Source: Catenovulum adriaticum
GTDB taxonomy: Bacteria; Pseudomonadota; Gammaproteobacteria; Enterobacterales; Alteromonadaceae
Reading direction: 5' to 3'
NCBI RefSeq assembly: GCF_026725475.1
Contig: NZ_CP109965.1
Span: 558,001-622,000 of the forward strand
DNA length: 64,000 nt
In this document: positions 43,094-52,088 of the stretch, one piece after another
Layout of the letters: each line of letters begins with the position of its first letter
Numbering within the stretch: position 1 is the first letter of the stretch
Translations under genes and position numbers: made by a program
Notes under the pieces: model-generated
What the model was told of the DNA's origin: nothing
Seen by the model: only the letters and a program-made list of their open reading frames with translations
Database searches by the model: none

Positions 43094-45069
43094 GCCTGGC
43101 CTTTTTCTTTACGTACAGCTTCAGGCTCTTTTACTTTTTTTCGTTCCCATTTCAAATCATCCTGAGGTAGCTCATACAAAAATCGACTGGGTTCTGGTTT
43201 TATAATTTCGCCAAATTGACGGCGCTCTTTGGCTAAGGTAAATACTAATTCTCGTTGCGCTCGTGTTATGCCAACATAGGCTAGTCGCCGTTCTTCTTCA
43301 ATATTGTCTTCGTCAATACTCGCTTGATGAGGCAACAAGCCTTCTTCTGCGCCCACTAAAAATACATAAGGAAACTCTAGTCCTTTAGATGCATGCAATG
43401 TCATCAGTTGAACTTGATCGGCATCATCATCGTCTTCACCTCGCTCCATCATATCGCGCAATGTGAGCCGGTTAACTGCTTCTTTTAGCGTTAGAGGTTC
43501 ATCATCGTCATTTCCTTCCAACATACCGGTTAGCCAAGTAAATAGTTGACTTACATTTTTCATACGCATTTGGGCGGCTTTTCCGCTAGGGGAGGTTTCG
43601 TATAAATATTCTTCGTAACGAATACCTTTAATTAAATCTCTAAGCGCTGAAATAGCATCCCCGCGTTGAGCTCTGTCATCTAGTTCTACCATCCAGCGAG
43701 CAAACTGCTGAACGGTTTCTAGTTTTTTGCCAGTTAAATCTTCTGCTAATCCATTTTCAAAGCAAGTTTCAAATAAACTAAGGTGAGCTTGATTGGCAAA
43801 AGTACCAACTTTTTCAAGTGTCGCTGGGCCAATTTCACGTTTTGGTACATTCACAATACGCAAAAACGCGTTATCATCGTCAGGGTTAACGAGCAAACGT
43901 AAATAAGCCATAATATCTTTAATTTCTGCACGCGAGAAAAAAGAGGTGCCACCACTAATTTTGTATGGGATGCGGTTGGTCATTAAACTTTTTTCAAATA
44001 CGCGTGATTGATGGTTTCCGCGATACAAAATAGCGTAATCTTTAAATTTACTTTTTCTCATGTATTTATGAGCAATTAATTCAGATACCACGCGCTCTGC
44101 TTCGTTTTCTTCGTCTTTAGCAATTAATACCCGAATTGGATCGCCATACGCCATTTCACTAAATAGAGATTTGTCGTATACATGAGGATTATTGGCAATC
44201 AAAATATTAGCTGCGTTTAATACACATTGAACTGAGCGGTAATTTTGCTCTAATTTAATAAGCTTTAACCGAGGAAAATCAGTTTGTAGTAATACTAAAT
44301 TTTGAGGTTTAGCGCCACGCCAGCTATAAATTGATTGGTCATCATCTCCAACAACGGTAAATAACCCTCTGCTCCCAACTAATTGCTTAACCATTTCGTA
44401 TTGGCTGGTATTGGTATCCTGATATTCATCAACTAACAAATAACGAATCTTCCGCTGCCAACGGTTTTTAGCTTCTTCATTATATTTTAATAGTAGCGTG
44501 GGTACTAAAATTAAGTCATCAAAATCAAAGGCGTTATAGGCTGTCATTTGCTTAGCATATTGTTGATAGCACTGAGCGAAAAATGTCTCTTGTTCATCTT
44601 TGGCTTTTTGGAGTGCTTGCGGAGGCAAAATTAAATCATTTTTCCATTGTGAAATTCGGTTTTGCAATTGATTTAGTAAGTCTTTGTCACCTTGCAGGCT
44701 TTTTTCAGTTAGATCTTTTAATAAAGCTTTACTGTCTTGATCATCAAACAAGCTAAAAGCGGGTTTAATGCCCAAAGTTTTATATTCTCTTTTAATAATA
44801 TTTAAACCTAGGGTATGAAAAGTTGAAACCATTAAACCTCTACCTGCACCTTTAGGCAAAGTGGCTGTCGCGCGTTCGCGCATTTCTCTGGACGCTTTAT
44901 TCGTAAAGGTCACAGCTGCAATTTGATTAGCTTTATAACCGCATCGGGTAATTAAGTGTGCGATTTTGTTGGTAATCACTCGGGTTTTGCCACTGCCTGC
45001 GCCAGCGAGTACTAAACAGGGACCTGTAACATAACTGACAGCATCGGATTGGGCGGGATTTAACTTCAT
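43060..45069 (-). CDS. rep: ATP-dependent DNA helicase Rep
   Basis: 669 residues, close to the usual Rep length. UvrD/Rep superfamily 1 motifs: LAGAGSGKTRVITNKIAHLI (Walker A), LLVDEYQDTN (Walker B), VGDDDQSIYSWRGA (motif III), LEQNYRS (motif IV), LMTLHASKGLEFPYVFLVG (motif V) and RRLAYVGITRAQ (motif VI). Rep is a 3'-5' helicase that helps forks pass protein blocks. The C-terminal end converges on the GGDEF/EAL gene. Confidence 0.96.
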   Translation of the reverse strand: MKLNPAQSDAVSYVTGPCLVLAGAGSGKTRVITNKIAHLITRCGYKANQIAAVTFTNKASREMRERATATLPKGAGRGLMVSTFHTLGLNIIKREYKTLGIKPAFSLFDDQDSKALLKDLTEKSLQGDKDLLNQLQNRISQWKNDLILPPQALQKAKDEQETFFAQCYQQYAKQMTAYNAFDFDDLILVPTLLLKYNEEAKNRWQRKIRYLLVDEYQDTNTSQYEMVKQLVGSRGLFTVVGDDDQSIYSWRGAKPQNLVLLQTDFPRLKLIKLEQNYRSVQCVLNAANILIANNPHVYDKSLFSEMAYGDPIRVLIAKDEENEAERVVSELIAHKYMRKSKFKDYAILYRGNHQSRVFEKSLMTNRIPYKISGGTSFFSRAEIKDIMAYLRLLVNPDDDNAFLRIVNVPKREIGPATLEKVGTFANQAHLSLFETCFENGLAEDLTGKKLETVQQFARWMVELDDRAQRGDAISALRDLIKGIRYEEYLYETSPSGKAAQMRMKNVSQLFTWLTGMLEGNDDDEPLTLKEAVNRLTLRDMMERGEDDDDADQVQLMTLHASKGLEFPYVFLVGAEEGLLPHQASIDEDNIEEERRLAYVGITRAQRELVFTLAKERRQFGEIIKPEPSRFLYELPQDDLKWERKKVKEPEAVRKEKGQAHIANLRDLLK

Positions 45070-45154
45070 TTAGAATACTCAGGCAGCAAAAAAACAGGCG
45101 CAGATTGTAGTCATTCTTGCAGGCTTAAGCAAAATTTATCGCAAATTAGCTTTA

Positions 45155-45186
45155 TTGTTTCTCGCCACGCTTTTATTGGGTATAAT
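45155..45186 (+). promoter_or_regulatory. Candidate rpiA promoter
   Basis: A perfect TATAAT at 45181-45186 lies 32 bp before the rpiA ATG. The best -35 candidate, TTGTTT at 45155-45160, is 20 bp away, which is long. Confidence 0.35.
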
Positions 45187-45218
45187 ATGCGCCTCTTGCC
45201 AGCAAGGAATATACGACA

Positions 45219-45872
45219 ATGAACCAGAATGAAAAAAAACAAGCCGTCGCCCAAGCCGCAATCGAATATGTTAAAAAAGGCACTATTATTGGTGTCGGTA
45301 CTGGTAGTACGACTAATTATTTTATTGATGCGTTGGCACCGATTGCCGATCTGCTTGAAGGCGCAGTTTCTAGTTCAGAAGCTTCGACTAAACGGTTGGA
45401 AGCATTAGGCATTACCGTTTTTGATTTAAATGAAGTGGCTTCACTTGATATTTATGTTGACGGTGCCGATGAAGTAAATCCACAAAAACATATGATTAAA
45501 GGCGGCGGGGCGGCATTAACACGCGAAAAAATCGTTTCAGCTGTGGCTAAACAATTTATTTGTATTGTAGATGAAAGCAAACAAGTTGAGGTAATGGGGG
45601 CATTCCCTTTACCTGTTGAAGTGATTCCGATGGCACGTAGCTATGTTGCTCGTGAAATTGTTAAGCTAGGCGGCGACCCTGTTTACCGACAGGGCGTTGT
45701 AACAGATAACGGAAATGTTATCCTAGACGTACATAATTTAAAAATTACCGATCCGATTGCTCTTGAAAATAAGTTAAATCAAATTGTTGGTGTAGTGACT
45801 AACGGTTTATTTGCCGAGCGAGGCGCTGATGTTTTATTGGTGGCGAGCGATAATGGCGTAAAAACTTATTGA
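45219..45872 (+). CDS. rpiA: Ribose-5-phosphate isomerase A
   Basis: 217 residues, full length. It interconverts ribose 5-phosphate and ribulose 5-phosphate in the pentose phosphate pathway. Conserved blocks: IIGVGTGSTTNYFID (phosphate loop), SSEASTKRLEALGI, IYVDGADEVNPQKHMIKGGG (catalytic Asp and Lys region). AAGGA lies ten bases before the ATG. It is paired with serA as in many gammaproteobacteria. Confidence 0.97.
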   Translation: MNQNEKKQAVAQAAIEYVKKGTIIGVGTGSTTNYFIDALAPIADLLEGAVSSSEASTKRLEALGITVFDLNEVASLDIYVDGADEVNPQKHMIKGGGAALTREKIVSAVAKQFICIVDESKQVEVMGAFPLPVEVIPMARSYVAREIVKLGGDPVYRQGVVTDNGNVILDVHNLKITDPIALENKLNQIVGVVTNGLFAERGADVLLVASDNGVKTY

Positions 45873-45953
45873 TAAAAAAGATGCAGTTTTTTTTTCAAAC
45901 GATATAATTGCAGGCTCTCTTTAGACGTCTAGCAATCCAAACGGCCAAATGAA

Positions 45954-47189
45954 ATGAGTAAATTCTCCCTAGCGAAAGATAAAATCAAAATCCTTCTGCT
46001 TGAAGGTGTACACCAAAGTGCAGTTCAAACCCTAAACAATGCGGGTTATACCAATATTGAGTATTTAAAAACGTCATTAGCTGAAGAAGAGCTAATTGAA
46101 AAAATTAAAGACGCTCACTTTGTTGGGTTGCGCTCACGTACGTTTTTAACTCGTAAAGTATTACAAAGTGCTGAAAAATTAATCGGTATTGGTTGCTTTT
46201 GTATTGGCACTAACCAAGTTGATTTGCAAGCAGCAAAAGAATTAGGTATTCCGGTATTTAACGCACCGTTTTCAAATACTCGAAGCGTTGCTGAGTTAGT
46301 TATTGGTGAGATTTTATTATTATTACGTCGCATCCCTGAAAAAAGTGCTCAAGCACATCAAGGTGTTTGGAATAAATCAGCAAACGGTTCTGTTGAAGCT
46401 CGTGGTAAAACGTTAGGTATTATTGGTTATGGCCACATAGGTACACAGTTAGGCATTTTAGCCGAAACTATTGGTATGAACGTTATTTTTTATGATATTG
46501 AAGATAAATTACCATTAGGAAACGCTAAGCAAGTTGCCGATTTAAATGAAATGCTAGCGCAAGCTGATGCGGTTTCTTTACACGTACCTGAAACAAAAAG
46601 CACACAAGATATGTTTGGGGCAGAACAATTTGCCGCAATGAAAAAAGGTGCAATGTTCATTAATGCATCTCGTGGTACGGTTGTTGATATTGAAGCTTTA
46701 GCTCAAGCGTTAACTGGCGAATCACCGCAAGTAGGCGGCGCCGCGATTGATGTATTCCCAGTTGAACCAAAATCAAATGCAGAAGAATTTGTATCGCCAT
46801 TACGTGGTATTGGTAACGTAATTTTAAGCCCACACATTGGTGGCTCTACGTTAGAAGCTCAAGCTAATATTGGGATTGAAGTTGCGGGTAAATTAGCTAA
46901 ATACAGTGACAATGGTTCAACTTTGTCTGCTGTTAATTTCCCTGAAGTATCTCTTCCTTCGCATGAAGGTCGTAGCCGTTTATTACATGTTCATCAAAAT
47001 AAACCGGGTATTTTAACTAGCATTAACCAAGCGTTTGCAGATAAAGGTATCAATATCTCTGCGCAATATTTACAAACAACCGCAGATATTGGTTATGTGG
47101 TGTTGGAAGTTGATTCAGACGATAGCCAAGCTGCATTAGATCAGTTAAAGCAAATCGACGGTACTATTCGTGCGCGTGTTTTACTTTAA
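45954..47189 (+). CDS. serA: D-3-phosphoglycerate dehydrogenase
   Basis: 411 residues, the length of the E. coli type. First step of serine synthesis from 3-phosphoglycerate. NAD-binding GIIGYGHIGTQLGILAE, catalytic Arg in NASRGTVVDIEAL and the His in LSPHIGGSTLEAQ. The C-terminal ACT domain (HVHQNKPGILTSINQAFAD) is the serine feedback site. It lies 81 bp after rpiA and ends at a strong terminator. Confidence 0.97.
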   Translation: MSKFSLAKDKIKILLLEGVHQSAVQTLNNAGYTNIEYLKTSLAEEELIEKIKDAHFVGLRSRTFLTRKVLQSAEKLIGIGCFCIGTNQVDLQAAKELGIPVFNAPFSNTRSVAELVIGEILLLLRRIPEKSAQAHQGVWNKSANGSVEARGKTLGIIGYGHIGTQLGILAETIGMNVIFYDIEDKLPLGNAKQVADLNEMLAQADAVSLHVPETKSTQDMFGAEQFAAMKKGAMFINASRGTVVDIEALAQALTGESPQVGGAAIDVFPVEPKSNAEEFVSPLRGIGNVILSPHIGGSTLEAQANIGIEVAGKLAKYSDNGSTLSAVNFPEVSLPSHEGRSRLLHVHQNKPGILTSINQAFADKGINISAQYLQTTADIGYVVLEVDSDDSQAALDQLKQIDGTIRARVLL

Positions 47190-47217
47190 CGAATAATTGA
47201 ACTGTTTGTGAGATTTT

Positions 47218-47241
47218 AAAAGGCGCCTCAGGGCGCCTTTT
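47218..47241 (+). terminator. Rho-independent terminator after serA
   Basis: AAAAGGCGCC (47218-47227), loop TCAG, GGCGCCTTTT (47232-47241). A perfect 10-bp stem with A/T flanks. Confidence 0.9.
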
Positions 47242-47336
47242 GCTTACATGGAGGTAAGTACTTGGAATTTGTCGGGAACAAAATTCCGTGCTTACATGGA
47301 GGTAAGTACTTGGAATTTGTCGGGAACAAAATTCCG
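47241..47336. repeat. Two perfect tandem copies of a 48-bp intergenic repeat
   Basis: 47241-47288 and 47289-47336 are identical. Each unit contains two small hairpins: CTTAC...GTAAG and GGAATTT...AAATTCC. The run begins on the last T of the serA terminator. Confidence 0.85.
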
Positions 47337-47351
47337 TGCTACATGCACGTA

Positions 47352-47380
47352 GGTTGGGCCGAGAGTAGCGAATCCCAACC
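47352..47380. repeat. GTAGGTTGGG-type hairpin repeat
   Basis: GGTTGGG (47352-47358) and CCCAACC (47374-47380) form a 7-bp stem. The sequence resembles the widespread intergenic GTAGGTTGGG...CCCAAC repeats of proteobacteria. It sits directly after the 48-bp tandem repeats and just before the 3' end of the thioredoxin-like gene. Confidence 0.6.
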
Positions 47381-47390
47381 CCTTTTAAAA

Positions 47391-48278
47391 TTAATACAAC
47401 AAACTATAAAGCTTACGGCGATATTGGGTTGCGACAGGGTCTCCTTTAGCCATAGTCGCTAAAATATCCATTAACATCTTTTTCACTTCACCATCTTCGG
47501 CATGTAAATCTTTAATTAAAATTGGCATTAATAATTCAAGCGCTTCTTCATTTTGTTGAGCTTGATGCAATTGAGCAGCCAGCTTCATACTGATATTAGC
47601 GTTACCAGGTTGTGCGACGAGTGATTCTCTTAATGCTTTAATTTCAGGGGATTCTGCAGCTTCTTTATTAAGTTCAAGCTTGGCGACTAAGCTGTGATAA
47701 TAGTCATCTTGGTCGACCATTCCTACTTCCGCTAGTAGGCTTTCAGCATCATTGTTTTGTCCTAAATTTAATAATACGTCAATGAGTTGCTTTTTGGCAT
47801 CGGCGCGATCAGGCGCTAGTTGATACGCTTCTTTTGCAGGTACTAACGCATCTTGATAATTATTCTCACTGAGCAGCTGAGCAACTTGCTGAATTAATTT
47901 ATCTTCTGGTTTAGGCAAGTAGGGTGATAAAAACTCGATAATTTGTTCGTGGGTCTGCTCACCGGCAAAGCCGTTTAGCCCTTTACCATCTTTAAACAAA
48001 ATTACAGTGGGTAAATTTTGTACGCCAAACTGCATAGCTAATTGTTGCATTTGCTGGTCATCACAATCGACAATAGCAAGATTTAGATCATTTACGTACT
48101 GGCCTGCAACTTTCACTAAGGTTTCAGATAAATTGATACTTTCGCCGCTGCGTTGAGTTGTAAAATTAATAACAATTAATTTCTCTTGGCTGGCGGTGAT
48201 AATTTCGTGCTGAACATTTTCAGCTGTAATTTGGATAATGTTATTATTTGCTTGTTGATTTAAATTAAGGCTGTCCAC
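47391..48278 (-). CDS. YbbN/CnoX-like thioredoxin-fold co-chaperone without CxxC
   Basis: 295 residues. An N-terminal thioredoxin fold (~20-125) with LAIVDCDDQQMQQLAMQFG and NLPTVILFKDGKGLNGFAG, followed by tetratricopeptide-like helices (~130-290) such as LDVL-type repeats and AAQLHQAQQNEEALELL. This is the YbbN/CnoX architecture, a holdase that protects substrates and hands them to chaperones. The redox site is RSGES where CxxC would be, so no disulfide chemistry is expected. The start is a GTG at 48278 with AGGA six bases upstream. Confidence 0.87.
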   Translation of the reverse strand: MDSLNLNQQANNNIIQITAENVQHEIITASQEKLIVINFTTQRSGESINLSETLVKVAGQYVNDLNLAIVDCDDQQMQQLAMQFGVQNLPTVILFKDGKGLNGFAGEQTHEQIIEFLSPYLPKPEDKLIQQVAQLLSENNYQDALVPAKEAYQLAPDRADAKKQLIDVLLNLGQNNDAESLLAEVGMVDQDDYYHSLVAKLELNKEAAESPEIKALRESLVAQPGNANISMKLAAQLHQAQQNEEALELLMPILIKDLHAEDGEVKKMLMDILATMAKGDPVATQYRRKLYSLLY

Positions 48279-48398
48279 GTTAATCCTATTTGTTCATCAT
48301 TCGTATTCACGGGTTATTAGTAGAATATATTAACGAGAGGCAGGTTTAACAAGGTTTAACGCAAAAGAAATTATGAAAGTGAATTTCTTTTGGCCATC

Positions 48399-49442
48399 TT
48401 ATTTAATTTTAGATATTGCTGTTTTCATCGCGATAGTTGGAATGTTTATTAAAGGTAATATCTTATGCGCAGCATTTAACTTCACAGCAGCTCCTGGCAT
48501 TCCCCAAACAATACTACTGGCTTCATCTTGCGCAATCGTTTTGCAACCTGCTTGTTTCATTGCTAATAAGCCATTTGCGCCGTCTGTGCCCATGCCGGTC
48601 AAAATAATTCCGGTAGCTTTACCTCTCGCTTGTTCAGCCACGGAATTAAATAATTTATCAACAGCTGGTCTATGCCGGTTAACCAAAGGCGTTTTTTCAA
48701 GCTGGCAGATATAGCCGTGGTTTGTTTTTTTTATGATTAAATGTTCATCACCAGGTGCAATATAAACATGTCCAGCTTCTAATAATTGGCCGTGGCAAGC
48801 TTCATGAACTTTCATATTAGCGAGTGTATCCAGGCGCTTAGCGAATGAAGTTGAAAATATGGGAGGAATATGTTGGGTAATAACCACTGGACACATTTGA
48901 GCGGGAAATTGAGTGATAACTTCTTTAATCGCTTCAGTGCCGCCAGTTGAAGCTCCAATTGCAATGATATAATCTGGATTAAATTTTAGTTCGCTTAAAT
49001 CTTTAGCTTGAGTTATTTGCGGCGCTTGCGTGGCTTTTTTTATTTTAGATTGAGCCGCCGTCCGTACCTTTTCAATTAAATCTTCAGCGTATAAATTAAA
49101 TTCTGCCATTACATTCACTTTTGGCTTAGCAATATAGTCTAGCGCGCCTAATTCAAGGGCTTCTAGTGTCGCAGGGGCTCCGGCTTCAGTTAAGGTTGAT
49201 ACCATAATGACAGGCATTGGCCGTAGGCGCATTAAATTTTTTAAAAAAGTGATGCCATTCATTCTTGGCATTTCAATGTCTAGGGTCAGCACGTCGGGGT
49301 TTAGCGTTTTTATTTTCTCTCTTGCATCATATGGATCTTCAGCACTACCCACTACTTCAATGTCTTGTGTATTAGAGAGAATTTCTGTTAATAAACCTCT
49401 AATCAAAGGTGAGTCATCTATGACTAATACTTTTATGCTCAT
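48399..49442 (-). CDS. cheB: Chemotaxis response regulator protein-glutamate methylesterase CheB
   Basis: 347 residues. Receiver domain (~1-120) with phosphorylation site Asp in VLTLDIEMPRMNGI and acidic residues in VIDDSPLIR. The methylesterase domain (~150-340) has Ser in AIGASTGGTEAI, His in VITQHIPPIFSTSFA and Asp in GMGTDGANGL. It demethylates chemoreceptors. It follows cheD and cheR on the same strand with a 60-bp gap. Confidence 0.96.
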   Translation of the reverse strand: MSIKVLVIDDSPLIRGLLTEILSNTQDIEVVGSAEDPYDAREKIKTLNPDVLTLDIEMPRMNGITFLKNLMRLRPMPVIMVSTLTEAGAPATLEALELGALDYIAKPKVNVMAEFNLYAEDLIEKVRTAAQSKIKKATQAPQITQAKDLSELKFNPDYIIAIGASTGGTEAIKEVITQFPAQMCPVVITQHIPPIFSTSFAKRLDTLANMKVHEACHGQLLEAGHVYIAPGDEHLIIKKTNHGYICQLEKTPLVNRHRPAVDKLFNSVAEQARGKATGIILTGMGTDGANGLLAMKQAGCKTIAQDEASSIVWGMPGAAVKLNAAHKILPLINIPTIAMKTAISKIK

Positions 49443-49502
49443 GGTGTGTTATCACTCATATTAGACGTTTTGATTTGTCATGTATAAAAATAGGCGCTAG
49501 GG

Positions 49503-50129
49503 TTAAAACAACTCAATATCGCTTTGAATCTCGTTTTCTTCAATATCATGCAAGTAAATTTGTTCTCGTTGACGAATTGTATCGTTGTGTATGCTGCGTA
49601 AGCGTTTCATTTTGGCGACTCCAGAATTCGGGTGAAACATGATTTTACGAGGCCAAGGGCCGCCTACATCGTGAGCAATAACAGGGATTTCTTCGGTTTG
49701 TAGATATTGACGGACAAAGTGGATATTGCTGGTGCCTACCTCTGACATCTTGGGCACTATTTTACCGCCACCAAATACTTTTGCTACTAAGTTACTCCTG
49801 TGTCCGCCATTTTTAGTGATTTCATTAATAAGAAATTCCATTGCCCAGTGGCCATAACGGCACGTATAACTGACATCAAGCTGCCAGCCATCGTTGCCAT
49901 GATTATCGCGCTTTATTGGTAACATAAAGTGATTCATTCCACCGATACCGAGTTTTTCATCCCAAATGCAGGCAGAAATGCAGGAGCCTAAAACAGTTGA
50001 AATGAGTTCATTATTTTTACTGACATAGACTTCCCCTGGTAAAATTTTGGCTATAACGATATGGCGTCGTTTATCAGCAAAACGTTTGATGTGCTCAAAA
50101 CCTTTAATACATGGCTGAATGTTTAGCAC
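49503..50129 (-). CDS. cheD: Chemoreceptor glutamine deamidase CheD
   Basis: 208 residues. The catalytic Cys lies in VLGSCISACIWDEK and the His in GIGGMNHFMLPI; KVFGGGKIVP follows. It deamidates receptor glutamines. The start is probably the GTG at 50129 with AAAGGAG ahead; this overlaps the cheR stop by 7 bp. The protein has about 45 residues before the catalytic Cys and a polar, acidic C-terminal tail. Confidence 0.94.
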   Translation of the reverse strand: MLNIQPCIKGFEHIKRFADKRRHIVIAKILPGEVYVSKNNELISTVLGSCISACIWDEKLGIGGMNHFMLPIKRDNHGNDGWQLDVSYTCRYGHWAMEFLINEITKNGGHRSNLVAKVFGGGKIVPKMSEVGTSNIHFVRQYLQTEEIPVIAHDVGGPWPRKIMFHPNSGVAKMKRLRSIHNDTIRQREQIYLHDIEENEIQSDIELF

Positions 50130-50935
50130 GACGACTCCTTTAGTTGATATATTGTGTGCCCCAATGGCGTAAAGTTAGACACTTCTCGGCTCATGGTTTC
50201 GGAATGGCCTAAAAATAAATAGCCTCCAGGTTTTAGCAAGTTAGCATATCGTCGAATTAGATTGTTTTTGGTTTCGTTATCAAAGTAAATAACCACATTG
50301 CGACAAAAAATAATATCGAATTTTCCTTTGATCGGCCATTTTTCAAGCAAATTAAGCCGTTTAAAGTGGATATGCTGGGCAATGCAGGGTTTTATCTTAT
50401 ATTGGTCTAGTTGCTTGTTATAAACAAAGTTAGTTCGTTTGACTGTCTCTGACAAACCTTCGAGTGATTGGATTGGGTATATGCCCGTAGTGGCTTTCGC
50501 CAATACGTTTGAATCTAAATCAGTAGCGAGGATTTTTAAATCCCAGGTTGATTTGGGAAACGCGTGGGCCATTGTTATCGCAATTGAGTATGGCTCTTCA
50601 CCGCTGGAGCAACCTGCAGACCAAACTCTAATTCGATTAGTGTGTTTTGATTGAGCTAATAACTTAGGAATAACGGTTTGTTCGATAAAATCAAAGTGAT
50701 GTTGCTCTCGGAAAAATGACGTTAAATTGGTGGTGATCGCATTGATGAAATGACTGAGCTCTTCACCATCTTGAATAGCCAAGAGCTCACAATATTGATC
50801 AAAATCACTAAGCTTAAGAACCCTTAAACGGCGCGATAAACGAGAGTAAACCATTTCTCGTTTATGTGGCCCTAATACGATCCCTGAAGATTTATAAACT
50901 AACTCTTTGATAACACTGAAATTGTTATCTGTCAT
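50123..50935 (-). CDS. cheR: Chemotaxis protein methyltransferase CheR
   Basis: 270 residues from the ATG at 50935; a TTG seven codons earlier is in frame. S-adenosylmethionine-binding domain: RVWSAGCSSGEEPYSIAI and FDIIFCRNVVIYFD. The N-terminal all-helical domain (LSRRLRVLKLSDFDQY) binds the receptors. It methylates chemoreceptor glutamates, opposite to CheB. cheR-cheD-cheB form one operon without other che genes nearby. Confidence 0.95.
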   Translation of the reverse strand: MTDNNFSVIKELVYKSSGIVLGPHKREMVYSRLSRRLRVLKLSDFDQYCELLAIQDGEELSHFINAITTNLTSFFREQHHFDFIEQTVIPKLLAQSKHTNRIRVWSAGCSSGEEPYSIAITMAHAFPKSTWDLKILATDLDSNVLAKATTGIYPIQSLEGLSETVKRTNFVYNKQLDQYKIKPCIAQHIHFKRLNLLEKWPIKGKFDIIFCRNVVIYFDNETKNNLIRRYANLLKPGGYLFLGHSETMSREVSNFTPLGHTIYQLKESSC

Positions 50936-51037
50936 CCTGAACTCACGGTTTTCCAATGGCTACCTGCTAACTTAATTTAGATTCCATTCTAGAATAGAAG
51001 TTTTTGCCTGTTTTACCAGTTTTTAACCGTGCAAAAT

Positions 51038-52015
51038 CTAACGCATTATGTCTGCAGCGCGTTTTAACAACTCAGAGCCTTGAGGATATTGACGTGCATT
51101 TTCACTTAAAAAACGACGCCATAAGCGAGCTTTTGGTTGGCCGTTGAACAACCCAAGCATGTGGCGGGCGATATGCCAACTGGTCGCGCCTAGAGCTGTT
51201 TCTCGTTCCATGTACTCACACATAGCTTCAATAACATCAAAGCGAGTCATTTTGCTGGCTGGCTGCGCATAAACTTTTTCGTCAACTTGCTGCATAATAA
51301 AAGGGTTTTGATATACGCCACGACCAACCATAACGCCATCTATTTTGGTTAAATGCTGTTGCGTTTGTTCTAATGTTTGGATACCGCCATTAATACTAAA
51401 AGTGAGTTCAGGAAAGTCTTGTTTTAACTGGTAAACCCTTTGGTAATCTAAAGGAGGGACTTCGCGGTTTTGCTTTGGACTTAAACCTTTTAACCATGCT
51501 TTTCTTGCATGGACGATAAAGTGCTCACACCCAGAATTTTTAACCGTATTAACAAATTGCGTTAAAAATTCATAACTATCAAACTCATCAATTCCGATGC
51601 GAGATTTGACGGTAACAGGTAAATCACAAGCTTGCTGCATTGCTTTCAAGCAATCGCTAACCGTATCAGGTTCAGCCATCAGGCAAGCGCCAAATCGGCC
51701 ATTTTGAACGCGATCAGATGGGCAACCAACGTTAATATTAATTTCATCATAACCATAGGTTTGTGCTTTAACAGCGGCTTTCGCCATATCGGCTGCATCG
51801 CTACCGCCTAGCTGTAAAACGACGGGATGCTCTGATTCATCAAATTGTAAATAGTCGCCTTTGCCATAAATTATTGCACCTGTTGTGACCATCTCTGTAT
51901 ATAAAACGGCTTTTTTTGACATAACTCGGTAAAAGTAACGGCAATGGCGATCTGTCCAGTCGAGCATGGGTGCCACAGAAAATTTGTGATCTATTGTATT
52001 TACAGCTGGATTCAT
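51038..52015 (-). CDS. dusA: tRNA-dihydrouridine(20/20a) synthase DusA
   Basis: 325 residues. FMN-dependent TIM barrel: VAPMLDWTDRHCRYFYR at the start, catalytic Cys in NVGCPSDRVQNGRFGACL, and NGGIQTLEQ plus GVMVGRGVYQNPF for flavin phosphate binding. The tail LGLFNGQPKARLWRRFLSE is typical of DusA and separates it from DusB and DusC. Confidence 0.95.
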   Translation of the reverse strand: MNPAVNTIDHKFSVAPMLDWTDRHCRYFYRVMSKKAVLYTEMVTTGAIIYGKGDYLQFDESEHPVVLQLGGSDAADMAKAAVKAQTYGYDEININVGCPSDRVQNGRFGACLMAEPDTVSDCLKAMQQACDLPVTVKSRIGIDEFDSYEFLTQFVNTVKNSGCEHFIVHARKAWLKGLSPKQNREVPPLDYQRVYQLKQDFPELTFSINGGIQTLEQTQQHLTKIDGVMVGRGVYQNPFIMQQVDEKVYAQPASKMTRFDVIEAMCEYMERETALGATSWHIARHMLGLFNGQPKARLWRRFLSENARQYPQGSELLKRAADIMR

Positions 52016-52053
52016 AAATATATTTAAAGCCTAATCAATATGGTATTCATTTT

Positions 52054-52069
52054 AATGCGAGACCGCATT
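52054..52069. terminator. Small hairpin between dusA and metR
   Basis: AATGCG (52054-52059), loop AGAC, CGCATT (52064-52069). A 6-bp stem followed by short T/A runs. It could be a weak terminator for metR on the minus strand. Confidence 0.3.
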
Positions 52070-52088
52070 TTACCTTATTCTTGCTGGT

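Noticed and set aside
47262..47462. 66-residue plus-strand frame with a repeated EFVGNKIPC segment
   Set aside because: It is the translation of the 48-bp tandem repeats and the GTAGGTTGGG hairpin, running into the antisense of the YbbN-like gene.
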